A stretch of 25,203 nt of DNA. Source: an uncultured Verrucomicrobiales bacterium (lineage in GTDB: Bacteria > Verrucomicrobiota > Verrucomicrobiae > Limisphaerales > CANJSG01). The stretch covers positions 1 through 25,203 of the forward strand of contig CAMLMI010000023.1 in the NCBI GenBank assembly GCA_946480965.1. The letters run 5' to 3'. The notes beneath the pieces are model-generated. The model did no database searches, had not been told where the DNA came from, and was given only the letters and a program-made list of their open reading frames with translations. Each line of letters begins with the position of its first letter. Position 1 is the stretch's first letter. A program made the position numbers and the translations under genes. Of this stretch, positions 16,479 to 23,628 are shown piece by piece.

Positions 16479-16894
16479 GGTTTTTGCTTGATCAGGCCCA
16501 GGAATTCTCCCGGTGTCACCGCCGAGATTCCCCAGCGTTCGGATTCCTGGAAATCCCGGACGTTGTGAGTGACAACATGGCGGCAACCGGCCGCGACTGC
16601 CAGTTCAAGAATCAGGTCGTCGTCCGGGTCTCGCAGCGCCGGACGCCAACGGAAGAAGACCTCCTGCAGGTGGCTGATCGAAATCAGGAAGTCCAGAAAG
16701 CCCTCGGCCAGGGAAGCCGGTCGCTGTAGCAGGTTTTCCGGACGTAGTAGCACTGCGCGATACTCGGCGAACAAGGCCACGGAAACCACCGTCTGAAAAC
16801 CGGCGTCCGGCAGCCTTGCCAGCAGCGCGTGGGACGCCCCTCGGTTCGACCGGGCGGCGGCCACAAGCACGCTGGTATCGAGCACGACCTTCAT
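16475..16894 (-). CDS. PIN domain toxin (putative toxin-antitoxin RNase)
   Basis: A 139-residue PIN-domain protein like the putative toxins of COG1569. The N-terminal MKVVLDTSVLVAAARSNRG gives the first acidic residue, D6. E44 in FAEYRAVLL, the D90-D93 cluster in RDPDDDLILELA and D114 in THNVRDF complete the four acidic metal-binding positions of PIN nucleases, which cut RNA with Mg2+ or Mn2+. All are present, so the toxin looks catalytically intact. The ATG at 16894 sits 1 nt after the thrS stop (TGAGATG), so it is probably translated from the thrS transcript by reinitiation. Its 3' end overlaps the antitoxin start. This coupling with thrS, rather than a separate promoter, is unusual. Confidence 0.9.
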   Translation of the reverse strand: MKVVLDTSVLVAAARSNRGASHALLARLPDAGFQTVVSVALFAEYRAVLLRPENLLQRPASLAEGFLDFLISISHLQEVFFRWRPALRDPDDDLILELAVAAGCRHVVTHNVRDFQESERWGISAVTPGEFLGLIKQKP

Positions 16895-16895
16895 C

Positions 16896-18998
16896 TCATG
16901 CCCGCCGCTCCCGGATCGCGGCGAGGATCTCGTCCACGGCTTCCGAGCAGGGTTTGACGCCGACGTTGCCTTTGCCGTGGAGGCGAACGGCGACGGAGTC
17001 GTTCTCCAGTTCGCGGGCGCCGAGGACGAGCATGGTGTGCACGCGGGCGTGTTCGGCGTTGGCGATCTTGGCCTTGATGGGTTCGGGGCCGTAGTCGCCT
17101 TCGGCGCGGACCTGGTTCTGGCGCAGCTCGGCCACCAAGCCCTTGGCGTGGCCCACGAGGCGTTCGTCGTCGCCGATGGTGACCACGCGGACCTGGTCGG
17201 GCGCGAGCCAGAGGGGGAAGTTGCCGGCGTAGTGCTCGATGAGGAACCCGATGAAGCGCTCGTGCGTGCCGAGGGGCGCGCGGTGGATGCAGAGCGGGGT
17301 CTTGTCGGTGTTGTCCTTGTCGCGGTAGGTGAGGCCGAACTTGGCGGGCACGGCGAAGTCCACCTGGTTCGTGGCGATGGTGAATTCGCGGCCGATGGCG
17401 CTCCAGACCTGGACGTCGATCTTGGGGCCGTAGAAGGCGGCTTCGTTGGGCACTTCCACATAGTCGATGCCGGATTCGTTGAGGACGTTGCGGACCATGT
17501 CCTCGGTCTGCTTCCAGAGCTCGGGTTCGTTGACGAACTTCTGGCCGAGCTTGGCGGGATCGTGGGTGCTGAAGCGCATGCGATACTTCCCGAGGCCGAA
17601 GACCTTGAAGTATTTCAGATACATGTCGTTCACGGCGCGGAACTCGGCGGCGAACTGCTCGGCGGTGCAGTAGAGGTGGGCGTCGTTCATCTGCATGGAA
17701 CGGACGCGCATGAGGCCGAAGAGCTCGCCGGACTGCTCGTAGCGGTAGCAGGTGCCGTATTCGGCGAGCCGGAGCGGGAGGTCGCGGTAACTGCGCGGTT
17801 CCGCCGCGAAGATGCGGTGGTGGTGCGGGCAGTTCATGGCCTTGAGGTAATAGCGGTCGATTGGATTCCTCGCTGCCAATTCGCGATCATACTCCGAAAT
17901 TTTGTCTCGAAGCTGAGAAGCTTTGAACTCCACTTCGACGCTCGCCTCTTGGCGGCTCCTCCGTTCCTCCGCTGTTAGCGTCGCAGTTTCCGCCAAGGCG
18001 CGGTTTTCGGCGCGATGGGCCGCCACTTCCTTTTCAGCGTTCGCCAAAAGGCCGACAGCTAGCTCTTTCTTTTTAAGGATTTCTTGGCTGTCAGCCGAAG
18101 GAGCATTTTCCGACAACTCCATCGCCGGGAACATCGACTCCGCGTAATACGGCAAATGCCCTGACGTCTTATACATCTTCTCCCGCGCGAGGTGCGGCGT
18201 GCGGACGCGGACGTAGCCGGCGGCGAATTCGGTTTCCTTGGCCAGCTTCTCCAGTTCCTCGATCAGCACCGTGCCCTTGGGCAGCCAAAGCGACAGGCCG
18301 GGGCCGACGTATTCCGCGTCCATGGCGAAGAGGCCCATCTCCTGGCCGATCTTGCGGTGGTCGCGGCGCTTGGCCTCCTCCAGCATGGTGAAGTAGGCGT
18401 CCATCTCCGTCTTGTTCTTGAAGGCGGTGCCGTAGATGCGCTGGAGCTGGGGGTTCTTCTCGTCGCCCTTGTAGTAGGCGCTGGCCACCTGGGTGAGCTT
18501 GAAGGCGCCGATGTTGCCGGTGCGCATGACGTGCGGCCCGGCGCAGAGGTCGATGAAGTCGCCGTTCTTGAAGTAGGAGATGGCTTCGCCCTCGGGAATG
18601 CTGTTGAGCAGGTCGAGCTTGAACTTGGACGCGTTGCCGGGGCGCTCGGCCAATCCGCCGAGACGGCCGCTCTGGGCGTCGGCGATGGCCTGCTCGCGGG
18701 TGACGGTGATCTTCTCGAAGGGGTTGTTGGCCTTGGTCTCCTTCTTCATCTCGGCCTCGATGCGCGGGAAGTCGTCGGGGGAGATGCGGTGCCCGAGCTC
18801 GACGTCGTAGTAGAAGCCGTTCTCGACGGGCGGGCCGTAGGCGAACTGGGCGTCGGGCCAGATGCGGAGGATGGCGGTGGCGAGGACGTGGGCGCAGGAA
18901 TGCCGGATGCGCTCCAGCTCGGTCATCTTGGCGCGGTCGTCGAGGGTTTTGCGCTCGGGGTTCGGCTGCGGGGCGGCGGGCGGTTGCTGGTCGGACAT
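16896..18998 (-). CDS. thrS: Threonyl-tRNA synthetase, TGS-less with insertion
   Basis: A 700-residue class II synthetase that charges tRNA-Thr. It lacks the N-terminal TGS domain; after a short Pro-rich start it opens directly with the editing domain (H33, H37 in RHSCAHVLA and C152, H156 in LCAGPH, the ligands of the Ser-tRNA hydrolysis site). The catalytic core contains C390 in KAMNCPHHH, H441 in NDAH and the later IHRAPLGTHERF His, the zinc ligands. The anticodon-binding domain is at the C-terminus. Between motif 1 and the catalytic Cys a helical insertion of about 84 residues (about 297-380) is present; its DNA is visibly AT-richer. The start ATG at 18998 is preferred over an in-frame GTG at 19016. 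The 3' end is duplicated beyond the toxin-antitoxin genes, and a leader ORF with a terminator lies upstream. Confidence 0.96.
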   Translation of the reverse strand: MSDQQPPAAPQPNPERKTLDDRAKMTELERIRHSCAHVLATAILRIWPDAQFAYGPPVENGFYYDVELGHRISPDDFPRIEAEMKKETKANNPFEKITVTREQAIADAQSGRLGGLAERPGNASKFKLDLLNSIPEGEAISYFKNGDFIDLCAGPHVMRTGNIGAFKLTQVASAYYKGDEKNPQLQRIYGTAFKNKTEMDAYFTMLEEAKRRDHRKIGQEMGLFAMDAEYVGPGLSLWLPKGTVLIEELEKLAKETEFAAGYVRVRTPHLAREKMYKTSGHLPYYAESMFPAMELSENAPSADSQEILKKKELAVGLLANAEKEVAAHRAENRALAETATLTAEERRSRQEASVEVEFKASQLRDKISEYDRELAARNPIDRYYLKAMNCPHHHRIFAAEPRSYRDLPLRLAEYGTCYRYEQSGELFGLMRVRSMQMNDAHLYCTAEQFAAEFRAVNDMYLKYFKVFGLGKYRMRFSTHDPAKLGQKFVNEPELWKQTEDMVRNVLNESGIDYVEVPNEAAFYGPKIDVQVWSAIGREFTIATNQVDFAVPAKFGLTYRDKDNTDKTPLCIHRAPLGTHERFIGFLIEHYAGNFPLWLAPDQVRVVTIGDDERLVGHAKGLVAELRQNQVRAEGDYGPEPIKAKIANAEHARVHTMLVLGARELENDSVAVRLHGKGNVGVKPCSEAVDEILAAIRERRA

Positions 18999-19010
18999 AG
19001 GAGAAGGGTT

Positions 19011-19136
19011 AACCACAGATGGACACGAAGAAACACGAATTCCTGAGCGGCGATTGGCGAAGGCTGGACGGAGTCCGCCTCGTGACCTGGGCGGCGGCCG
19101 TTACGTATTCGTGTGGATTCGTGTTCATTGGTGGTT
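19011..19136. repeat. 30-bp imperfect inverted repeats in the thrS leader
   Basis: Bases 19011-19040 and 19107-19136 are 30-bp inverted repeats matching at 24 of 30 positions (AACCAC-ATG-ACACGAA-ACACGAAT pattern), enclosing 66 bp. Similar AACCAC/ACACGAA sequences occur widely in bacterial genomes as dispersed repeats. Here the element lies directly upstream of thrS and would form a long hairpin in its leader RNA. It may be a small non-autonomous mobile element. Confidence 0.55.
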
Positions 19137-19145
19137 GGTTTCAGG

Positions 19146-19182
19146 AAACAAAAACGCCCCGGACTTTTCAGTGCGAGGCGTT
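19146..19182 (-). terminator. Candidate attenuator terminator in the thrS leader
   Basis: On the minus strand, AACGCC... pairs with ...GGCGTT (19153-19182): 13 positions with one C-C mismatch and one T-G pair, capped by a GAAA loop, then TTTTTGTTT. It lies about 150 bp before thrS and downstream of the DUF481 gene's own terminator, so it belongs to the thrS leader. Confidence 0.75.
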
Positions 19183-19183
19183 G

Positions 19184-19209
19184 GCGTCCCTTGGAGTGTC
19201 CAGGGACGC
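19184..19209 (-). promoter_or_regulatory. Upstream hairpin of the thrS leader
   Basis: GCGTCCCT pairs with AGGGACGC, and inner TGGA/TCCA pairing adds a bulged extension. Its 5' arm on the minus strand starts within the stop codon of the Thr leader ORF, so a ribosome finishing that ORF would cover it. It abuts the terminator hairpin. Confidence 0.6.
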
Positions 19210-19241
19210 TAAAGGGTCGTGGTGGTCGGGCGACGGTTCAC
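19209..19241 (-). CDS. Candidate threonine leader peptide of thrS
   Basis: A 10-codon frame starting with GTG encodes MNRRPTTTTL and ends TAG. Four consecutive Thr codons (ACC ACC ACG ACC) lie two codons before the stop, and the stop overlaps a hairpin followed by an intrinsic terminator, all upstream of thrS. This is the layout of a transcription-attenuation leader in which slow decoding of Thr codons would allow read-through. No Shine-Dalgarno sequence is seen; the window's real genes lack one as well. The frame stays open upstream (another GTG about 66 nt before), so the start is uncertain. A clear antiterminator pairing was not found, so the mechanism is inferred. Confidence 0.5.
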   Translation of the reverse strand: MNRRPTTTTL

Positions 19242-19249
19242 TGCGGGTG

Positions 19250-19278
19250 ATGAAGCCGGAAGGCGGGCGGGCGGGCAA
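19250..19278 (-). promoter_or_regulatory. Weak candidate promoter for the thrS leader
   Basis: On the minus strand TTGCCC (19278-19273), a 17-bp spacer and CTTCAT (19255-19250) precede the Thr leader GTG by 8 bases. The -35 is fair and the -10 poor. The geometry resembles the leuA leader promoter candidate. Confidence 0.25.
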
Positions 19279-19383
19279 GGCGGAGTTTTGGCGGCGGGTG
19301 ACACGGCGCGAAGATGTCTGGCGGGGCTAATGGCAGGGCGACGGGTGCCTTTGCCCTACCCTTGGCGTCCCTTGCGTGCGGCC

Positions 19384-19420
19384 GAAACGAAAACGCCCGA
19401 AGGCCGGGGCCGTCGGGCGT
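19384..19420 (-). terminator. Intrinsic terminator of the DUF481 gene
   Basis: On the minus strand ACGCCCGA pairs with TCGGGCGT, with an inner GGCC/GGCC pairing after one mismatch, then TTTCGTTTC. It starts 26 bp after the DUF481 stop codon and separates that gene from the thrS leader. Confidence 0.8.
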
Positions 19421-19445
19421 GGTGAGGCGGGCGATTTTGTCCGGC

Positions 19446-20201
19446 TCAGAACTTGTAGGAGAGGGCGGTGACGAGCTTGGTGTCGTTGCTCTCGCGACCG
19501 GCGGCGGGCTCGCTGTTGTAAACGTTCTGCACGTAGGCGCGCAGGCCGAGGTTCTTGGCGATGGTCACGTCGATGCCCAGTTCGGCCACGAGCTGGTGGT
19601 TTTCCAGGTCGGCCACTTCGGGGGTGAATTCGAGGGACTGCCACATCTTGGCCGTGTCGCTGATCTTGTATTCGAAGCGTTCGGCGACACGGACGGTGAA
19701 GAAGTCGTCGGACACGCTGCCCTTCCGTTCGAAGACGTAGCCGGGACCGACCTCGGCGCGGAGGAAGCCCTTGCTGTCGTCCTTCCAGAAGTAATAGCCG
19801 ATACCGGGCGAGAGGGTGATGCGGTAGTCGATGTCCGCGATGGCGTCGCGCATCCAGTCGGCGCGGCCGTAGGCGAACCACTTGCCGGTGAGGAGGCGGT
19901 TGTATTGGGCGAAGATGCTCTGGGAATCGTTGTTCTTGTTGCCGTCGTCCTCGCCGTAGGTCAGCGAGGCGCCGAGCGAGACCTCGTTCTTGTCCCACTT
20001 GCGGCTGGTGGTGATGTCGGCCGTGGCCTGCATCGTGTCGCTGTTGCCGCTGGTCAGGGTGAAGCCGACGGCGGCCGAGGTCTCCCATTTCACGGATTCC
20101 GTGATGGTCGGGGCGGACTGGCCGAAGACCAAGGTCGGGGCTGCCAAGGCGGCTCCGGCGACGATTCCGAAGCGGAGCGTGGAGATGAATGGTTTGGTCA
20201 T
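19446..20201 (-). CDS. DUF481 family outer-membrane beta-barrel protein
   Basis: A 251-residue protein with a signal peptide (MTKPFISTLRFGIVAGAALAAPTLVFGQ, cleavage near residue 28) and a body of alternating polar/hydrophobic strands ending in F (VTALSYKF), the pattern of outer-membrane barrels. The segments SAAVGFTLTSGNSDTMQATADITTSRKW and YNRLLTGKWFAYGRADWMRDAIADIDYRITLSPGIGYYF match DUF481 (YdiY-like). Function is unknown: probably a structural or salt-inducible barrel. The ATG at 20201 gives a proper signal peptide; an upstream ATG at 20225 would only prepend MPGKTPHH. It has its own terminator. It is divergent from the REC-MBL gene across a 175-bp gap. Confidence 0.9.
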   Translation of the reverse strand: MTKPFISTLRFGIVAGAALAAPTLVFGQSAPTITESVKWETSAAVGFTLTSGNSDTMQATADITTSRKWDKNEVSLGASLTYGEDDGNKNNDSQSIFAQYNRLLTGKWFAYGRADWMRDAIADIDYRITLSPGIGYYFWKDDSKGFLRAEVGPGYVFERKGSVSDDFFTVRVAERFEYKISDTAKMWQSLEFTPEVADLENHQLVAELGIDVTIAKNLGLRAYVQNVYNSEPAAGRESNDTKLVTALSYKF

Positions 20202-20376
20202 GTGATGAGGGGTTTTCCCGGGCAACTCCTAGCCTTTGTGGGGCGCGGCTCAAGGGTGAAATTCCCGATTTTTTCGTGACCCCGGCTCCGGCGTCGGGCA
20301 TCCACTCGGGCGAACACTGGCCAAAAAAGGGGCTTCCGGGCTTACCGGCGACCTTCCGAAGCCGATACTGTTTCAA

Positions 20377-21711
20377 ATGAAGACGGTGCTGGTAATCGAC
20401 GACGATCCGGGTTTCCGCCAGCTGGTGGGCGAGTGGCTCGGCTCCCACGGCTGGCGCGTGCTCCTGGCGGAGGACGGCGAGGCCGGGTTGGAGATCACCT
20501 TCCGCGAGAAGCCCGGCGTGGTGCTGTGCGACCTGCTGATGCCCCGGGGCAACGGCTTCAAGTTCTGCCGCTCCATCAAGGAACAGCGCGCCCGCGTGCC
20601 CCAGACCAAGGTCGTCGTGACCACCGGCAGCGGCTACGCCTCGGACCGATTGGCCGCCATCGAGGCCGGAGCCGACGCCTACTTCATCAAGCCGCTCGAA
20701 CTCGCCGAACTGCCGCAGATGCTCGACCGGTTGATCGCGAACCACCGCCCCCCGGCTTCGCAGCACCAGCTCGGAGCCGACGGCCCGGAAGGCACCTTGA
20801 TCCGCTTCTGGGGCGTGCGCGGCTCCATTCCCGTGCCCGGCGGGAAGACCATCGGCTATGGCGGCAACACCTCCTGCGTGGAAGTCCGGGCTGACGGCGA
20901 ACTGATCGTCCTGGATGCCGGCACCGGCCTGCGCAACCTCGGCATCGCGCTCGACCAGGAATTCAAGGGCCGCCCCTTGGCGCTCACCATTCTCATCACC
21001 CACACCCACTGGGACCACATCCAGGGGTTCCCGTTCTTCCTGCCCGCCTACAAGCAGCAGAACGAGGTGCGGATCTTCGGCTTCGAGGGCGCGCGCAGCG
21101 GGTTGGAGCGCACGCTCCTCTCGCAGATGGAGAGCCCCTATTTCCCCATCAGCATGCGGGAGATGCCGGGCCACATCCAGATCCGCGAGCTCGGTGAAAT
21201 GGCCTTCAACGTCGGCCCCGTCCGCGTGCAGGCCGAGTTCCTCAACCACCCCGGCGTCTGCACCGGCTACCGGCTCTTCACCAGTGCCGGATCGGTCGCC
21301 TACCTGCCGGACGTGGAACTCTTCCGCCGTTTCCGCGAGCAGCTCGGCGGCTCGGAGCTGGAACGCGCCTTCGCCGAGGAAAAGGACCAGAAGGTGGCCG
21401 ACTTCATCGCCGGGGCGGACGTGCTGATCCTCGACGCGCAATACGACGCGGCGGAATACAGTGAACACGTCGGCTGGGGCCACACCTGCTTCGAGGACGG
21501 CGTCGATCTCGCGATGAAGGCCGGGGTGAAGAAGCTCTTCCTCTTCCACCACGACCCGTCGCACGACGACGCGTGGGTGGACAACATGGTGGACCAGGCC
21601 CGCCGCATGGTGGCCAAGGCCGGTTCCTCGATGGAAGTGGACGCGGCCCGGGAAGGCGCGGAGATCCTTCTGCCCGCGCCGTCGCCCCAGCCCGCCGCCG
21701 CCGCGTCGTAA
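20377..21711 (+). CDS. Response-regulator receiver/metallo-beta-lactamase fusion
   Basis: A 444-residue two-domain protein. Residues 1-120 are a receiver domain: D8-D10, phosphoacceptor D52 in VVLCDLLMP, T82/T83 and K105 in FIKPLE. Residues 140-435 form a metallo-beta-lactamase-fold hydrolase: GVRGSIPVPG, IVLDAGTG, HTHWDHIQG (H209, H211, D213, H214), a later HPG His, the LILDAQYD Asp and the GWGHT His. This resembles PDE-like MBL enzymes of cyclic-nucleotide-phosphodiesterase type. Phosphorylation by a histidine kinase would presumably switch the hydrolase, but no kinase gene is in the window. The C-terminus is a Pro/Ala tail. It is followed by a TPR protein gene 124 bp downstream. Confidence 0.92.
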   Translation: MKTVLVIDDDPGFRQLVGEWLGSHGWRVLLAEDGEAGLEITFREKPGVVLCDLLMPRGNGFKFCRSIKEQRARVPQTKVVVTTGSGYASDRLAAIEAGADAYFIKPLELAELPQMLDRLIANHRPPASQHQLGADGPEGTLIRFWGVRGSIPVPGGKTIGYGGNTSCVEVRADGELIVLDAGTGLRNLGIALDQEFKGRPLALTILITHTHWDHIQGFPFFLPAYKQQNEVRIFGFEGARSGLERTLLSQMESPYFPISMREMPGHIQIRELGEMAFNVGPVRVQAEFLNHPGVCTGYRLFTSAGSVAYLPDVELFRRFREQLGGSELERAFAEEKDQKVADFIAGADVLILDAQYDAAEYSEHVGWGHTCFEDGVDLAMKAGVKKLFLFHHDPSHDDAWVDNMVDQARRMVAKAGSSMEVDAAREGAEILLPAPSPQPAAAAS

Positions 21712-21835
21712 CGCGAAGATCGCCGGACCTTGCCGGAGCATTCCGTCTCCTGTCGTCGGGGACCCGTGGTGGTTCGGAATTTTCCGCGACCGGCGATTGA
21801 TCTTTCGCGGAGCGGCCGGTAAGCCGTTCGGACTC

Positions 21836-22357
21836 ATGGCTGAAGGGCTGTCGTATCCGGACCATTTCCACGTAAACGCCGCACAGGGTTGGCTTGGGCT
21901 GGGCAATGCCATGGAGGCCCTTGCCGAACTGGAGAAGATCGATCCCCGCCGGCGCGACCATCCCGCCGTCCAGGAGCTGCGCTTCATGGCGTTCGCACAG
22001 GCCAAGCGCTTCGAGGAGGCGCTCGCGGCGGCGGAGCGCCAGATCGTGACGCATCCCGCCGAGGCCCAGGGCTGGATCAACCGGGGCAACGCCCTCTTCT
22101 GGCTCGCCCGTTACGAGCAGGCCCACCAGTCCGTCACCGCCGTCCTGGACCAGTTCCCCGAACAGTGGACGCTCCGCTACAACCTCGCCTGCTACTGCAT
22201 CAAGCTGGAGCGGCTGGACGAGGCCAAGCACTGGTATGAGGCCGCCGCCGAGCACGCCAACCACGCCGAGTTGACCGCCTTGGCCCTGAACGATCCGGAC
22301 ATGGCCGAGTTGAAGGACTGGGTCCGCAACCGGCCGCCGAAGAAGCCCAAGAAGTGA
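21836..22357 (+). CDS. Tetratricopeptide repeat protein
   Basis: A 173-residue protein made of TPR-like helix pairs: HFHVNAAQGWLGLGNAMEALAELEKI, AVQELRFMAFAQAKRFEEALAAAERQI and AQGWINRGNALFWLARYEQAHQSVTAVL followed by WTLRYNLACYCIKLERLDEAKHWYEAAAE. TPRs bind partner proteins. No signal peptide is seen, so it is probably cytoplasmic. The C-terminus is basic (PPKKPKK). The ATG at 21836 was chosen over the upstream TTG because the TPR region begins right after it. It is on the same strand as the REC-MBL gene and convergent with the thioesterase gene (24-bp gap). Its partner is unknown. Confidence 0.88.
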   Translation: MAEGLSYPDHFHVNAAQGWLGLGNAMEALAELEKIDPRRRDHPAVQELRFMAFAQAKRFEEALAAAERQIVTHPAEAQGWINRGNALFWLARYEQAHQSVTAVLDQFPEQWTLRYNLACYCIKLERLDEAKHWYEAAAEHANHAELTALALNDPDMAELKDWVRNRPPKKPKK

Positions 22358-22381
22358 ATCTTCCCCGACGGTTCCGACCTC

Positions 22382-22795
22382 CTACGCCGTCGCCGCCAGA
22401 TACGGGCGCAGCTTTTCCAGCAGGTCCTCGGGCAGGCGCTTCGGCTTTTCGTTCATCCCGGTGCAGACGTGGGAGGTCGCGCCCTCCAGCAGCAGCTTGT
22501 CGCCGCAGACCACCCGGTAGGCGAAGTTGAGCCGCACCTTCGCGGCCTCCGTCAGCCAGACCTCGACCGTCAGCAGGTCGTCGTAACGCGCCATGCCCTT
22601 GTAGCGAAGGTTCGCCTCGATGACGGGGAAGATGATGTCCGCCTCCTGGAGCTGGAGGAACGGCACGCCCAGCGACCGGAAAAACTCCCCGCGGGCCTCT
22701 TCGAGGATGTCGAGATAGCGGCCGTAATAGACGTGGTTGCCCACGGTGCAGTGGGCGTAGGTGACGCGGTGCGGATGGCGGAAAACTTCGGACAT
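22382..22795 (-). CDS. Hot-dog fold acyl-CoA thioesterase (YbgC/FadM-like)
   Basis: A 137-residue 4HBT-type protein. HRVTYAHCTVGNHVYYGRYLDILEEARGEFFRSLG matches the N-terminal YbgC/4HBT motif. The second Asp of the usual 'DTDxxG' motif, which acts as catalytic base, aligns with T17, so the classical chemistry may be altered; relatives with this HCT pattern exist. The rest (DIIFPVIEANLRYKGMARYDDLLTVEVWL and VNFAYRVV-like strands) follows the family. It would hydrolyse acyl-CoA or acyl-ACP thioesters in the cytoplasm. The gene stands alone, divergent from ispD. Confidence 0.9.
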   Translation of the reverse strand: MSEVFRHPHRVTYAHCTVGNHVYYGRYLDILEEARGEFFRSLGVPFLQLQEADIIFPVIEANLRYKGMARYDDLLTVEVWLTEAAKVRLNFAYRVVCGDKLLLEGATSHVCTGMNEKPKRLPEDLLEKLRPYLAATA

Positions 22796-22896
22796 GGCGG
22801 GGAACGATGTCCGCCCGCCCGTGCGCGGACAACCCCGAAGCGCGCCGCAGTGTCGGAGCTTTCCGAAGCGCGGGGCCGTTGCTACAAACCGCGCCC

Positions 22897-23574
22897 GTGA
22901 TCTCCGCCATCATCGTCGCCGCCGGACAGGGCAAACGCATGGGACCGAACGTGGACAAGCTCTTCCTCGAGGTCGCCGGCCGGCCCGTCGTGGCCCACGC
23001 CTGGGCGCGCTTCGACTCCGTGCCGGATATCGACGAGATCGTCCTCGTCGTGCGCAAGGGCATGGAGGGGGACTTCCAGCAGCTCGCACGGGAGCACGGG
23101 TTCAGGAAACCCTTCCGCCTCGTGCCGGGCGGTGCCGAACGGCAGGACTCGGTTTGGAACGGACTGGAGGCGCTGTCGCCCGGCACGGAGATCGTGGCCA
23201 TCCAGGACGGTGCGCGCCCTTGCACGGGACGGGAACTCATCGAGGCCACCATCGCCGCCGCGCGCGAAACCGGCGCCGCCGTCGCCGCCCAGCCCGTGAC
23301 GGACACCATCAAGCAGTCCGACGACGGCCAGACGGTGTCGCGGCACCTGGACCGCAGCCGCCTCTGGGCCGTGCAGACGCCGCAGACCTTCCGCGTGCCG
23401 GTGATCCGCGAGGCCCTGCGCGTGGTGAAGGAAAGGCAGCTCTCCGTGACCGACGACACCGCCGCCTGCGAGCTCATCGGCCAGCCGGTCAAGCTGGTCG
23501 CGAGCAGGCAGCCGAACCCCAAGGTGACGCTCCCCGCCGACCTGCCCTACGTGGCGCTGCTCCTTGGCGCGTAG
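22897..23574 (+). CDS. ispD: 2-C-methyl-D-erythritol 4-phosphate cytidylyltransferase
   Basis: A 225-residue enzyme of the non-mevalonate (MEP) isoprenoid pathway that joins MEP and CTP to give CDP-ME. It begins with the nucleotide-binding loop IIVAAGQGKRMG and continues with FLEVAGRPVVAHAW, VPGGAERQDSVWNGL, AIQDGARP and VTDDTAACELIGQPVKLV, the order of IspD motifs; length is normal. The usual 'HDAARP' motif is QDGARP. The start is GTG at 22897 (VISAIIVAAG); codons further upstream are not IspD-like. No ispF neighbour is seen; leuA follows after a 270-bp leader region. Confidence 0.94.
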   Translation: MISAIIVAAGQGKRMGPNVDKLFLEVAGRPVVAHAWARFDSVPDIDEIVLVVRKGMEGDFQQLAREHGFRKPFRLVPGGAERQDSVWNGLEALSPGTEIVAIQDGARPCTGRELIEATIAAARETGAAVAAQPVTDTIKQSDDGQTVSRHLDRSRLWAVQTPQTFRVPVIREALRVVKERQLSVTDDTAACELIGQPVKLVASRQPNPKVTLPADLPYVALLLGA

Positions 23575-23628
23575 CGTTGGACGCCCGGAATCTTCTGCCG
23601 ATGGCAACCGCCGCGACGGAGAAACCCG

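Noticed and set aside
16977..17978. Long plus-strand ORF opposite thrS, and similar ones opposite other genes (2130-3506, 11661-13379, 18192-19046)
   Set aside because: They are antisense to conserved proteins, lack any family signature and have the Gly/Val/Asp/Ala-rich composition of GC-rich antisense frames.
17859..18110. Intein in ThrS
   Set aside because: The insertion is short and helical, without the Cys/Ser start and HN end expected of an intein.
19011..19383. T-box riboswitch upstream of thrS
   Set aside because: I found no T-box sequence or specifier stem layout. The Thr leader peptide with a terminator explains the region better.
19327..22089. A 920-residue minus-strand open frame
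   Set aside because: It crosses the DUF481 gene out of frame and runs antisense to the REC-MBL gene. The composition is typical of GC-rich shadow frames.
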